From NCBI RefSeq assembly GCF_005116465.1, contig NZ_SWBM01000001.1, positions 1,364,001 to 1,428,000 on the forward strand: a stretch of DNA of 64,000 nt, in the 5' to 3' direction. The position numbers and the translations under genes are program-made. Below the pieces are notes generated by a model. That model made no database searches, was not told the DNA's origin, and saw only the letters and a program-made list of their open reading frames with translations. Below, one piece after another: positions 27,065 to 36,343 of the stretch (position 1 is the first letter of the stretch; every line of letters begins with the position of its first letter). The stretch is from Robertmurraya kyonggiensis (GTDB lineage: Bacteria; Bacillota; Bacilli; Bacillales; Cytobacillaceae).

Positions 27065-28219
27065 TTACTCTGTTTCATACTTAAGCCATTCAGAGCCGTT
27101 GATTTTATTCGAGACATCAATAATTTTTTGTTTCACGCGATCCCTTTCTTTTCCCTCTAACATCGTTGGACGATAGTCATTTCTATTCGTCTGAGAAGAA
27201 ATCGAAAATGGAACTACATTGATTTCTTTTTTATCTGTCAGCTCACCATTTTCCAAATGGAAGGTTTGCTGAAACACATAAGTGTCTTTATCGTCTGGAT
27301 TACGATTGCCTCCAAACATAAAATTACCTAAGCTATAAACAATGTATTTGCCATTATATTCTTCAATTCCTTGCACAACATGTGGGTGATGACCAAGAAC
27401 CAAATCTGCACCACTATCAACAGTGAAACGAGCTAGTGACTGCTGTGATGCAGTCGGTACATATTCCCGTTCTACACCCCAATGAAAATGAACAAGAACA
27501 ATTTGTGCCCCTTGATTTCTTAATTCCTCAATATCCTTAGAAACTCGACTACGAATCTCGGTTGTATCTGCCCAGCCCTCATAGCCAAGAGCACCGATTT
27601 TCACATCTTTAACTGTCGTAATAAACTTATTATCGTAACCAAAGTAACCAACATTCGCATTTTTTAAAGTATTGATCGTATCATCGTAACCTTTCTGTAG
27701 GTAATCACGGATATGATTATTAGCTAGGTTTACCGATTCAATTCCACCAAGCTTTAGAATTTCAACGTAAGATGGATCTCCTTTAAAACGGAATTTCTTC
27801 TCAGCTTTTTGATTAGCATTTGTCAAAGTTGTTTCCAAGTTTACTGTGGTCAAATCATCATTCTTAAAAATATCATTTAATCCACCCACAAAATGAGATA
27901 GACCATTCTTATCAGCTTCATGCACGAAAGTACCATCATAACCAAACGATTCATCGGTTCCGATCGTAAAATCTCCAGCAGCACTAATTTTAATGGTTGT
28001 CTCAAAATTAGGCTCTACTTTTGGCTCGGGCTGGACATTGGACTCGGGTAAAACCGTATGTTTTACTCCACCTTCACTGGCTACGCCGCTTTTATTATTC
28101 GAATTTAAATAACTTAAAAGAATAACACCCGCAACAAACAAGCAAATAATAATAGAAATGACCATAATATTGATATTACTTCGACGTTGCTCTTTTCTCG
28201 TATCTTTTCTACTCTCCAT
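27065..28219 (-). CDS. CapA-family (PgsA-like) membrane-anchored metallophosphoesterase-like protein
   Basis: Protein of 384 residues with one N-terminal TM (VISIIICLFVAGVILLSYL), a linker, and a CapA domain: ISAAGDFTIG (first metal Asp), TTVNLETTLT, VNLANNHIRD (NNH), LVHFHWGVE, and VLGHHPHVVQGIEEYNGKYIVYSLGNFMFGG. This is the family of PgsA/CapA, needed for poly-gamma-glutamate export, but no pgsB/pgsC neighbours are present. So a stand-alone envelope phosphoesterase of unknown substrate is more likely. ATG at 28219 has AAAAGGGG upstream, somewhat distant (11 bases). Confidence 0.8.
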   Translation of the reverse strand: MESRKDTRKEQRRSNINIMVISIIICLFVAGVILLSYLNSNNKSGVASEGGVKHTVLPESNVQPEPKVEPNFETTIKISAAGDFTIGTDESFGYDGTFVHEADKNGLSHFVGGLNDIFKNDDLTTVNLETTLTNANQKAEKKFRFKGDPSYVEILKLGGIESVNLANNHIRDYLQKGYDDTINTLKNANVGYFGYDNKFITTVKDVKIGALGYEGWADTTEIRSRVSKDIEELRNQGAQIVLVHFHWGVEREYVPTASQQSLARFTVDSGADLVLGHHPHVVQGIEEYNGKYIVYSLGNFMFGGNRNPDDKDTYVFQQTFHLENGELTDKKEINVVPFSISSQTNRNDYRPTMLEGKERDRVKQKIIDVSNKINGSEWLKYETE

Positions 28220-28363
28220 GCAACGAATAACCCCTTTTAAAATAATCGATAAATATAAGGCCAAATTGGTTTCTGACTTCCAGAAACCAATACTTATATA
28301 CTACCATCTGAGGTCTCATATAAAAAGAAAAAATATGAAAATATTACAATTAATACCCATACC

Positions 28364-29389
28364 TTATTCTGGAATAGCAAGAACAATTTTACCGAAGTGT
28401 TTGCCTAACTCCATTTCTTTGTGAGCTTCTTCTACTTCTTCAAGCGGGAATACTTTTTCAACTGTAGGTTTTATGTGATGTTCTTCAACTAGGGCAAGCA
28501 TTTTTCGGAATTCCTCTGGATTTCCCATTGTAGTCCCCATTATATGGAGCTGTTTAAAGAAAATATGAGGCATCAAAAGCTTATTTACTGGACCTAAAGT
28601 GGCACCAAAAGAAACAATTTTACTACCCGGGTTAGCTAGATAAATCAAATCTTTGAATGTGTCACCACCAATACTGTCTATGGTCAAATCTGCACCACCT
28701 GAAAGTCCTTTTAGTTCTTTTACCCAATTTTCATTTTTATAATTCACACCACCTGCAGCCCCTAGTTTTAATGCTTTCTCAATTTTTCCATTACTGCTAG
28801 AAGTGACAAACACCTTTGCACCTAGAGAAGCAGCGATTTGAAGGGCGACAGTTGCTACACCACCGCCGATGCCTGGAATGATGACCGTATCTCCTTCTTG
28901 AACTTGTCCTTTCGTCACAACTGCCCGATAGGCGGTTAATCCAGCAAGAGGAAGTGCTGCTGCCTCTTCCCAAGTCAAATGCTTTGGTTTTGAAAAAACA
29001 TTTTCAGCTGGTAATTTAATGTACTGAGCGTATGTACCATCAATCGGAACACCAAGAACAGTGAAACTAGGGTCAGGAAAATGAGGATTGTCCCCCCAAC
29101 CCATTGCTGGATTAATAACGACTTCGCTTCCTACCTGAAAGCCTTCTACTCCCTCACCTAGTTCTGAAATAACGCCGGCTCCGTCTGAACCAGGGATGGA
29201 TGGAACTCGAATTCCTGGATAGAGTCCTTGACGAATAAATACATCTCTTCGGTTTAATGCTGCAGTACGTAAACGTACAACGATTTCCCCAGCACCTGCT
29301 TTAGGAATTTCTCTTTCTTCAAAAAAAAGATGCGCAATTTCTCCACCCGGCTTCACTTTATCCTTCATTACCATTGCTTTCATATACAT
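28364..29389 (-). CDS. Zinc-binding dehydrogenase / quinone oxidoreductase-like MDR
   Basis: Protein of 341 residues, medium-chain dehydrogenase without the structural zinc Cys cluster: LRTAALNRRDVFIRQGLYPG, then IPGSDGAGVISELGEGV, and the Rossmann motif VIIPGIGGGVATVALQIAASLGAKV. Close in look to B. subtilis YogA. It probably reduces quinones or enals with NADPH. The ATG (29389) is four bases from GGAGG; the next in-frame ATG six bases on is an equal choice. Single gene. Confidence 0.8.
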   Translation of the reverse strand: MYMKAMVMKDKVKPGGEIAHLFFEEREIPKAGAGEIVVRLRTAALNRRDVFIRQGLYPGIRVPSIPGSDGAGVISELGEGVEGFQVGSEVVINPAMGWGDNPHFPDPSFTVLGVPIDGTYAQYIKLPAENVFSKPKHLTWEEAAALPLAGLTAYRAVVTKGQVQEGDTVIIPGIGGGVATVALQIAASLGAKVFVTSSSNGKIEKALKLGAAGGVNYKNENWVKELKGLSGGADLTIDSIGGDTFKDLIYLANPGSKIVSFGATLGPVNKLLMPHIFFKQLHIMGTTMGNPEEFRKMLALVEEHHIKPTVEKVFPLEEVEEAHKEMELGKHFGKIVLAIPE

Positions 29390-29730
29390 ATTCCCTCCAT
29401 TGATATAATTTTCTAAATATTATGTATATCATAACATATTTCTACCAAATTTTACGGCTTGGACTACTATAGACCTCCAACAACGATGGCAACTATACCA
29501 TCAACTTGACCTATGACCGAAATATAGGCATTAATACAGTAACAACGGTATTAAGAAATAACAATGACATTCCTAATACTGACACAAAAATTCCATATTG
29601 GAATCGTTTCCTCTTTTAAATCAGGAACCGCGAAAAAGAACGAATACCATCACCTAAAGAAGATCATAGTATTTTAAAGTTTCGGCAAAAAAGGTTATGA
29701 TAAAGAAAAGAAATAAGGATGTGACCTACA
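29390..29730. other. Gene-free interval with a possible decayed reading frame
   Basis: Contains a stop-to-stop plus-strand frame (29473-29619) reading NNDGNYTINLTYDRNIG.. and ending WNRFLF. It has no start codon or ribosome site and may be a coding remnant. Upstream signals of the 29731 gene also lie here. Confidence 0.3.
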
Positions 29731-30513
29731 ATGGCAAATGCATTACCACATATAGAAGACTCAAATAAGACGATTTATCTCCCTCCTGTTGGTACATACG
29801 AAACTTTTGCTGATGAAGATGACTATGCTGAAAAAGTGAAGGAATGGGGTCTCTCAACAACAAAAGAGGTCAAAAAGAAATTTTGGTACAAAGAAGCGAC
29901 CTTCCAACGCCTAGTGAAGATCATTGGCTATCAAGCCTACGGCAAAACTGATGACTACTACACTATCATCATTGAATTTGAAGATGGGAATTTAAGCTGT
30001 ATTCATCCTGCCTACTTAAAAGAAATGCAGTCTCCAAGCTTCTCAAAATTGGTTACTTCCGAATCAGAGAACACGCCTACAGAAACAGTAGCAACGAAAG
30101 CAATTGAAGTATCAGCAACGCCGGCGGAATCAAAGGCAAAAGAAGCGAAGCCGAAGAAAGAGAAAAAAGAAAAGCCGAAGAAAATTGAATTACCAGAAGA
30201 CAAAGTCCATTTTACCGCTGTTGTGAAGCAATTCGCGTTTAGCTGGAATCATTTTAATGAAGAGAATGATGAAGTCGTAGTGTTAGAGAATGTGCGTATC
30301 GAACAAGAAGAACCAATTGAGATCGGTCTTGCTTGGTGCAGTCATTCAAAAACTTTAAAGAAGTTTGAATTATCACCTGGAGAAAATCTTGAATTTGACG
30401 GTAAAATCGTGAAAAAGAAACTTCCTAGCGGCAAAGACGTTGAAGAAGAATTTATCGTTACAGACCCTGTTCCATATAAGATCAATAATCCATCTAAAAT
30501 TACAAAAAGCTAA
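29731..30513 (+). CDS. Hypothetical protein with Lys/Glu-rich linker
   Basis: Cytoplasmic protein of 260 residues in three parts. The N-terminal part (1-100) has YLPPVGTYETFADEDDYAEKVKEWGLS and FQRLVKIIGYQAYGKTDDYYTIIIEFEDGNLSCIHPAYLKEM, a beta-rich SH3-like look. The middle (about 100-155) is an Ala/Lys/Glu/Pro low-complexity linker. The C-terminal part (160-260) is again beta-rich (HFTAVVKQFAFSWNHFNEENDEVVVLENVRI). I do not recognise a family. AAGGATGTGA precedes the ATG; a shared terminator follows. It is single-gene and ordinary in composition. Confidence 0.7.
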   Translation: MANALPHIEDSNKTIYLPPVGTYETFADEDDYAEKVKEWGLSTTKEVKKKFWYKEATFQRLVKIIGYQAYGKTDDYYTIIIEFEDGNLSCIHPAYLKEMQSPSFSKLVTSESENTPTETVATKAIEVSATPAESKAKEAKPKKEKKEKPKKIELPEDKVHFTAVVKQFAFSWNHFNEENDEVVVLENVRIEQEEPIEIGLAWCSHSKTLKKFELSPGENLEFDGKIVKKKLPSGKDVEEEFIVTDPVPYKINNPSKITKS

Positions 30514-30536
30514 AAGATTCCCCTTTTAGCTTTTTT
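30504..30536. terminator. Bidirectional terminator overlapping the cyclase stop codon
   Basis: GCTAAAAG/CTTTTAGC stem with AAAAA and TTTTTT flanks between convergent genes; the stop codon of the terpenoid cyclase lies in the right arm. Confidence 0.85.
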
Positions 30537-32403
30537 CATATTTCTGCTTGTAATGAGCAAGTGCCAATAATGGAAAGACATAGCGGTAACTATGGTAATG
30601 AATATAGAAGGCCCCTGCCATACCTTGACCTTTCGAATATTCAGTGGTCCAGTCTTTTTTCTCGAGATTCTCTAGCAAAAATTCAATCCCCTTCTTGATT
30701 GCTCTTGATGGCTTATCTGATACAGACATCAGTGCATCAACAGCCCAAGCCGTATGTGTGAGTGTACTAGCTGGAAGAGCCACATATTTTTTCTGACTAT
30801 CACTCTTACACGATTCTCCCCATCCCCCATCTTCATTTTGCACACTCTCCAGCCATGAAACTGCTTTGCGTACAGCTGGATGCCCAGATTGAACTTCAAC
30901 AGCACTTAACCCCGTAAGTGCACCCCAAGTTCCATATAAATAACAAATCCCCCAACGTCCATACCATGAACCATCCTTCTCTTGCTTGGCTAAAATAGAC
31001 TCTACCCCGGCCTTCACGGAAGGATGCGAGCTTGGAAGGTTCGTAAAATCCCCTAAAAACTGTAACGTCCTCCCCGTCAGATCAGCTGTCGGTGGGTCTG
31101 TTAAAATAAAGTCTGCTTTTTCAATCGGTAAATGTTTAAACAGAGGACTATTCGTGTTCTTTTCAAAGGCCGGCCAGCCCCCATCCTCATTTTGCATCGA
31201 TAAAAGCCATCTAATCCCTCTGTCCCAAGCAGAACGATAACTTGGATTATGAACCGCGTCGCGAGCGATTGATCTTAATGAAGCAGTCGTATCATCAACA
31301 TCTGGATTAAATGAATTAATATTCGAGAACCCCCAGCCACCAGGAAAGCTATTCGGATTATGTACAGCCCAATCTCCGTACAAAGTATGCTGCTTCCTTA
31401 GTATAAAATTGTTCGCCTTTTCAATTACAGCCTCTTCTCCAGAAACGCCCGCTTCCTGTAGAGCATAACTAATTAATGAAGTATTCCAAACTGTTGCGGT
31501 TGTATACTGCATATGGGTAAATCCATCAATGGTCGTTTTCATCGACTTTAACCCATTAACAGCCCTCGTTATTACGGGATGTGACTTTTTATACCCAAGC
31601 GCCATTAATGCAAAAATCATTAAAAAGGTTGAACTATAGTAGCTATAGAACGTCCCATCCTTTTCAATCCGCGAAAGCATATACTGTTTCCCCTTGGACT
31701 TTGCACGTTCTTTTAGTTGACTTGGTAGCTCTAGCAAACTCTCAATCCCCGAATGTATCGAGTCATATAATGATCGCCAGTCTTCTTCTTGAAATAGCTC
31801 TTCATCTTTTTGACGAATGTACAGCTCAGATAAGTCTGGACTTTTCTTTGTTCTCAATTGGAATTTACCATCAGAAAGAATCATAATCGGCAGCAAATTC
31901 GCTCTACCGTATACCGATAGTTGATAGAAATTAATTGGAAAGATGTTAGGTAACAAGAGAAATTCTAAAGGAATTGGAAAGAAACTTGGCCACTTGTACT
32001 GGCCGGTAATCGCTAGCATGATTTTAGTAAACATATGAGCCTTTTCTATTCCACCATTTTTTAAAATAAAGCGTCTAGCTGCCGTTAATCTTTTCCCTGT
32101 TTTTTCAAAATAACCTGAATATAGGAGAGCGTAATAGGCTTCTATGGTCGCTGTAACGTTCCCCTCCCCTTCATCATAAAATAGCTTCCAAGCACCATTT
32201 TTCTCCTGTTTGCTTATAATTCTTCGTACTAATTCCTTAACTAAGTTTTCATCATCAATCTCTAAAGTTCTTAATAAAATGATCATATAACAATCCGTAG
32301 AAATACCAGTCTCAAACGGATAATTCCATGAACCGTCAAAAGATTGATCTTTCTTCAATTGATCAATCAAGCTCTCAATCCCATCTGTGATACTTTGATT
32401 CAT
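30526..32403 (-). CDS. sqhC: Squalene-hopene/tetraprenyl-curcumene cyclase family enzyme
   Basis: Protein of 625 residues with the alpha-alpha barrel repeat pattern and many QW motifs (KQEKNGAW, QNEDGGWP, KQEKDGSWYGRWG, QNEDGGWGES). The catalytic acid motif DVDD is at 368-371 with the typical DVDDTTAS context. It cyclises a linear C30-C35 polyprene; in B. subtilis the SqhC relative makes sesquarterpenes in spores. The true substrate cannot be told here. ATG at 32403 has GGAG eight bases upstream; the GTG nine bases earlier abuts it. It is divergent from a DUF2515 gene, a pairing often seen in bacilli. Confidence 0.85.
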   Translation of the reverse strand: MNQSITDGIESLIDQLKKDQSFDGSWNYPFETGISTDCYMIILLRTLEIDDENLVKELVRRIISKQEKNGAWKLFYDEGEGNVTATIEAYYALLYSGYFEKTGKRLTAARRFILKNGGIEKAHMFTKIMLAITGQYKWPSFFPIPLEFLLLPNIFPINFYQLSVYGRANLLPIMILSDGKFQLRTKKSPDLSELYIRQKDEELFQEEDWRSLYDSIHSGIESLLELPSQLKERAKSKGKQYMLSRIEKDGTFYSYYSSTFLMIFALMALGYKKSHPVITRAVNGLKSMKTTIDGFTHMQYTTATVWNTSLISYALQEAGVSGEEAVIEKANNFILRKQHTLYGDWAVHNPNSFPGGWGFSNINSFNPDVDDTTASLRSIARDAVHNPSYRSAWDRGIRWLLSMQNEDGGWPAFEKNTNSPLFKHLPIEKADFILTDPPTADLTGRTLQFLGDFTNLPSSHPSVKAGVESILAKQEKDGSWYGRWGICYLYGTWGALTGLSAVEVQSGHPAVRKAVSWLESVQNEDGGWGESCKSDSQKKYVALPASTLTHTAWAVDALMSVSDKPSRAIKKGIEFLLENLEKKDWTTEYSKGQGMAGAFYIHYHSYRYVFPLLALAHYKQKYEKS

Positions 32404-32488
32404 ACTGATCACTCCAGAAAAATAATAACTTCACGTTACATACATATTCGCTTTTTTCTAAAGCATTCGCCTAAGGAGGAGTGAGCAC

Positions 32489-33628
32489 TTGTGCAAATTC
32501 ATCAAAAAGACCACAGCCTTACCGATATCTTTAGCCATCATTAAGAATGAATTGAAAAATAAAAACCAAAAAAATTGGATAGACAGGCCTGTAAGCTTAG
32601 ATGAGAAAAGGTTAGTCGAAAATATTCAACAGCAAACAAGGCAATTAAATAAAAATAATGTAACGCGTACGAAAGCTTATTTAGACTTTTACGTTAAACA
32701 CCCTGAAATTCATTGGGCCTTTTTGGGCCATATGGTTTCACGTAATGGTGGTTGGAATATGACGGATTTAAAAGGTGGTCTTTTATCTAGGTTACTCTCA
32801 AAAAAGGAGCGTGAAAGCTTTTTTGCATTTCTTGAAAGAGGAAATTGGCTGATCTTTCAAGATGCCTATCCCCAATTTCTCCTCTATGAAGAAAGTATCC
32901 GGAAAGGGCAGAACCTATTTCATCTACTACCGTTTTTTCATGTATCCGTCTTCATGGAAACCATCTGGAATGACTTTTGGAAGCATCACGATTCTTATCT
33001 GTTAGCTATTGCTCTTGTCATTAATGAACAAAGCTATTTAGAAAATCGTGTGGTTCGACACCCAACTTTTAAGAAAGAAGTTTTTGATTCGATGGAATTT
33101 CTCCTTCAGGACATCCTTTCTATGAATCATATACTCTTTCCTTTTGAAACAGGGAAACATATAAGTTTAGTAGGTGAAACACTTCACCAATTTGAAAGGC
33201 TCCATGAACGGATCATGCTTGGTAAACGTCTCTATCAAATTTTGTTCGGTGCTGAAGAGCGTAAAGAGAAAATTTTACAATGGGCCGTTTCGACTCCACA
33301 TACTGGTTCGAGAAAAGATTACTGGCCAGCCATTTTCAATGAGGTGGAGGAAGCAGTACCTGGTACCGTGTGGAAACGAAGATTCAAAGATTGCGAATTG
33401 CTTCCTGGGTCACAACGGCTCTATAGCCCTCAGCTCACAACAGCGTGGAAAAATAGAATACAAAAACCTGCAGAAGAAGGTGATTGGTTTAAGAATTGGA
33501 AAGTCATCTATTATTTGTTAGAAACAAAAGAAGACATAGACGGGGAGATTAGAAATGAATACTGTAAAACACTCGAAAAACTTGAACTCGCTGCCATTGC
33601 AAAAAAGGCCGTATCGATTTTGGATTAA
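32489..33628 (+). CDS. DUF2515 family protein (YppC-like)
   Basis: Protein of 379 residues, mainly helical and aromatic-rich: NVTRTKAYLDFYVKHPEIHWAFLGHMVSRNGGWNMTDLKGG is the clear family segment, followed by ENRVVRHPTFKKEVFDSMEFLLQD and TPHTGSRKDYWPAIF. Function is unknown. TTG at 32489 has AGGAG seven bases upstream. Divergent from the terpenoid cyclase gene and overlapping the next gene by 74 bases. Confidence 0.75.
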   Translation: MCKFIKKTTALPISLAIIKNELKNKNQKNWIDRPVSLDEKRLVENIQQQTRQLNKNNVTRTKAYLDFYVKHPEIHWAFLGHMVSRNGGWNMTDLKGGLLSRLLSKKERESFFAFLERGNWLIFQDAYPQFLLYEESIRKGQNLFHLLPFFHVSVFMETIWNDFWKHHDSYLLAIALVINEQSYLENRVVRHPTFKKEVFDSMEFLLQDILSMNHILFPFETGKHISLVGETLHQFERLHERIMLGKRLYQILFGAEERKEKILQWAVSTPHTGSRKDYWPAIFNEVEEAVPGTVWKRRFKDCELLPGSQRLYSPQLTTAWKNRIQKPAEEGDWFKNWKVIYYLLETKEDIDGEIRNEYCKTLEKLELAAIAKKAVSILD

Positions 33629-34004
33629 CATTTTACCAGTCGTGCTATTGGCTTCCCTCATTGGAACGTATTTAGATCTGTATTTTGTCGGAAAAGGGGT
33701 ATATGCTTTCCCGTATAGACCGTATCCCTCCATTTTTTCAGTAAATATCGTATTTACCTTAATTATTCTACCTCTCGTCGTACTCCTTTTTCTCTACATT
33801 TCTGACAAGCTAACTGAAAGGAACACTTTTCTCTTTATCTTTTTATCAGGTCTTCTAGCATCAATACTTGAAAGGGTTGCAGAAGACATAGGATTCTTTA
33901 TTCATAGTTCGGCATGGAAGCATTCCTACTCCTTTTTTGGATATAGCGTATTCATGTATTTTATCTATTCTTTTTATCAATGGGTGAAAAAAAAGTCTCC
34001 CTGA
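33555..34004 (+). CDS. CBO0543 family membrane protein
   Basis: Protein of 149 residues with four hydrophobic segments (INILPVVLLASLIGTYL, IFSVNIVFTLIILPLVVLLFLYI, FLFIFLSGLLASILERVAEDIG, SFFGYSVFMYFIYSFY). The GTYLDLYFVGKGVYAFPYRPYPSIFSVNI stretch is the typical start of the CBO0543 family, of unknown function. GGGGAG lies seven bases before the ATG, inside the DUF2515 gene. The 74-base overlap in another frame suggests coupled translation. Confidence 0.75.
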   Translation: MNTVKHSKNLNSLPLQKRPYRFWINILPVVLLASLIGTYLDLYFVGKGVYAFPYRPYPSIFSVNIVFTLIILPLVVLLFLYISDKLTERNTFLFIFLSGLLASILERVAEDIGFFIHSSAWKHSYSFFGYSVFMYFIYSFYQWVKKKSP

Positions 34005-34019
34005 AAACTAGAGAGACTT
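33986..34019 (-). terminator. Terminator of the aldehyde dehydrogenase gene
   Basis: AAGTCTC/GAGACTT stem, then eight U residues on the minus strand; it overlaps the end of the convergent CBO0543 gene. Confidence 0.75.
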
Positions 34020-34024
34020 ACAAT

Positions 34025-35395
34025 TTACTTAAAAAACAATTTGATATATTTCAAGCCATCTTTAAAATTAGGATATCGTAGTGGGATATCAAATAAAGTC
34101 GTTTGCTTTAAGACACTTTTCTCATGGGAAAATGTATCAAAGCTGCCTTTTCCATGATAGGCCCCAGTGCCACTGCTCCCAACTCCACCAAATGGCAAAT
34201 AGGGACTCGTGATGTGATACACCGTGTCATTAATACATCCTCCACCAAATGAGACGCGATTCAATACAGAAGACTGGACAAGCTCACTTTCAGTAAACAA
34301 ATAGAGTGCAAGTGGTTTTGGATGCTTATTAATTTCATCGATAATTTCACCCATATTGTTGTATTCAAGAACAGGAAGAATTGGACCAAATATTTCGTCC
34401 TCCATGACTGCATCATCCCACGAAATATCAGTTAAAACTGTTGGCTCAATCTTTAACTGTTCAGGTAAACTTCCCCCACCTACAAACACCGTGCCATTGT
34501 TCAAAAAGCTTTGAAGACGATTAAAATGTCTTTCGCTAACAATCTTCGTAAAATTTTCATTCTCTAATGGAGAATCTCCATAGAGTTCAGCAACCGTAGC
34601 TTTCAACTGTGACAAGAATTCATCCTTAATATTTTGATGGACAAACAAGTAATCTGGTGCAATACATGTTTGACCAGCATTCATAAATTTGCCCCAAGCG
34701 ATTCTTTTCGCCGCAATCCTAATATTGGCATCTTCATGAACGATGCAAGGACTTTTTCCACCTAACTCTAGAGTAACCGGCGTTAGGTGTTTTGAGGCTG
34801 CTTCCATAATAATTTTCCCAACGGGGACACTTCCTGTAAAAAAGATATAATCGAATTTTTCTTTCAAAAGCGCCTCGCTTGTCTCGACTCCACCTTCTAT
34901 GACCGTGATGAACTCTTCAGGGAAATTTTCTTTGAGCAGTTTTGCCATCAAATTCGAAGTCTTTGGCGTCAGTTCTGAAGGTTTTAATACAGCACAGTTC
35001 CCCGCTGCAATCGCACCAATTAATGGGGCGATGGCTAATTGAAATGGATAATTCCAAGGAGCGATAATAAGGGTAACGCCGTATGGCTCCGGAAAAATAT
35101 AGCTCTTCGAACCGATGTGGGTCACAGGTGTTTTCACTCTTCTTGGCTTCGCCCATTTAGAAAGATGTTTTAACGTAAAGCGAATCTCTTCTAACACAAT
35201 TCCGATTTCTGTTGAATAGGCATCAAATTCCGATTTGTTTAAATCTTGCTTCAAGCTCTCAATTAACTCTTGTTCCCCATTCTTTATCGCTTTACGGAGC
35301 GTTTCAAGTGCTTGAATTCTAAACGAAATCTCTTTTGTCTGATCCGTATGAAAAAAGTCTCTTTGTTTCTCAACTAATAATCCGTAGCTCTCCAT
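34025..35395 (-). CDS. Aldehyde dehydrogenase, class 3 type (fatty aldehyde)
   Basis: Protein of 456 residues, short class 3 type: no N-terminal extension, LIIAPWNYPFQLAIAPLIGAIAAGNCAVLKPSE (cofactor part), FTGSVPVGKIIMEAASKHLTPVTLELGGKSPCIV (with general base Glu) and the catalytic Cys in NAGQTCIAPDY. The C-terminal hydrophobic GLKYIKLFF tail suggests membrane contact. Close in look to B. subtilis AldX. It oxidises medium- or long-chain aldehydes with NAD(P). AGGAG precedes the ATG. It lies just downstream of the SDR and thiolase genes on the same strand. Confidence 0.85.
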   Translation of the reverse strand: MESYGLLVEKQRDFFHTDQTKEISFRIQALETLRKAIKNGEQELIESLKQDLNKSEFDAYSTEIGIVLEEIRFTLKHLSKWAKPRRVKTPVTHIGSKSYIFPEPYGVTLIIAPWNYPFQLAIAPLIGAIAAGNCAVLKPSELTPKTSNLMAKLLKENFPEEFITVIEGGVETSEALLKEKFDYIFFTGSVPVGKIIMEAASKHLTPVTLELGGKSPCIVHEDANIRIAAKRIAWGKFMNAGQTCIAPDYLFVHQNIKDEFLSQLKATVAELYGDSPLENENFTKIVSERHFNRLQSFLNNGTVFVGGGSLPEQLKIEPTVLTDISWDDAVMEDEIFGPILPVLEYNNMGEIIDEINKHPKPLALYLFTESELVQSSVLNRVSFGGGCINDTVYHITSPYLPFGGVGSSGTGAYHGKGSFDTFSHEKSVLKQTTLFDIPLRYPNFKDGLKYIKLFFK

Positions 35396-35507
35396 ATGAT
35401 TCTCCTAAAATGATTTTGTCTTGATCATAATTCTATGATGAAAAAGTTGCAATCAATTACAATCATGACGAATATTTATTTTGAAAAGCAGTTAAAAACG
35501 GACTTTA

Positions 35508-36278
35508 TTATTGGGGTTGCATTCTAATTGCCCCGTCGAGGCGAATCGTATCTCCATTAAGCATTGGATTTTCTATAATACTTGTTGCTAGCATGGCATA
35601 CTCAGAAGGATAACCTAGTCTTGATGGGAACGGCACCATAGCCCCTAAAGCTTGGCGGGCTGTATCAGGTAGTCCGGCAAACAACGGTGTATCAATAAGT
35701 CCTGGTGCAATCGTCATATTACGGATGCCATATTTGGCTAATTCGCGTGCTATAGGCAGAGTCATCCCAACAATTCCACCTTTAGACGCACTGTATGCCG
35801 CTTGTCCAATTTGTCCTTCATAAGCTGCGGCAGATGCTGTGTTAATGATTACACCACGTTCACCTTCAGCATTCGGCATATTTGAAATCATTTTTTCAGC
35901 GACCAATCGAATGACATTAAATGTCCCAATTAAATTCACGTGGATTACTTTTGCGAAACGATCGAGGTCATGTGGCTTCTCTTTACCCACAACTCTTTCG
36001 CCAAGGCCTATCCCCGCACAATTAACCAATACATGAACAGCGCCAAACTTTTCAATGGTTTGATTAATTGCAGACTGAACTTCCTCTTCATTCGTGACAT
36101 TTGTTTTAACAAAGAGAACTCGGTCAGAGCCTAGCTTTTCTACTAGTGTAGCTGCTTTTTCCTCTGATAAATCTAGAATGGTCGCAAATCCACCTTTTTC
36201 AACTATTCGGGTAACAGTTGCCTCACCTAGCCCAGATGCTCCCCCTGTCACGATCGCTACTGTATTCTGTAGATCCAT
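35508..36278 (-). CDS. Short-chain dehydrogenase, 3-hydroxyacyl-CoA dehydrogenase type
   Basis: Protein of 256 residues, Rossmann SDR. TGGASGLG nucleotide motif (about 11-18), NCAGIG (NNAG equivalent), Ser in NTASAAAYEG, and YSASKGG catalytic Tyr/Lys. The segment around DLDRFAKVIHVNLIGTFNVIRLVAEKM, with the QIGQAAYSASK stretch, matches HSD17B10/FabG-type 3-hydroxyacyl-CoA dehydrogenases. ATG at 36278 has AGGAGG seven bases upstream. It follows the thiolase gene by 65 bases; together they fit the last two steps of beta-oxidation. Confidence 0.8.
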   Translation of the reverse strand: MDLQNTVAIVTGGASGLGEATVTRIVEKGGFATILDLSEEKAATLVEKLGSDRVLFVKTNVTNEEEVQSAINQTIEKFGAVHVLVNCAGIGLGERVVGKEKPHDLDRFAKVIHVNLIGTFNVIRLVAEKMISNMPNAEGERGVIINTASAAAYEGQIGQAAYSASKGGIVGMTLPIARELAKYGIRNMTIAPGLIDTPLFAGLPDTARQALGAMVPFPSRLGYPSEYAMLATSIIENPMLNGDTIRLDGAIRMQPQ

Positions 36279-36343
36279 TACACATCCTCCTCCCTTAGCG
36301 AATGGCCCACCTCGAGGATGAGCCATTTGCTATATCAATAGAA

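Noticed and set aside
27065-28219. Poly-gamma-glutamate capsule locus
   Set aside because: Only the CapA/PgsA-like gene is present; pgsB and pgsC are absent.
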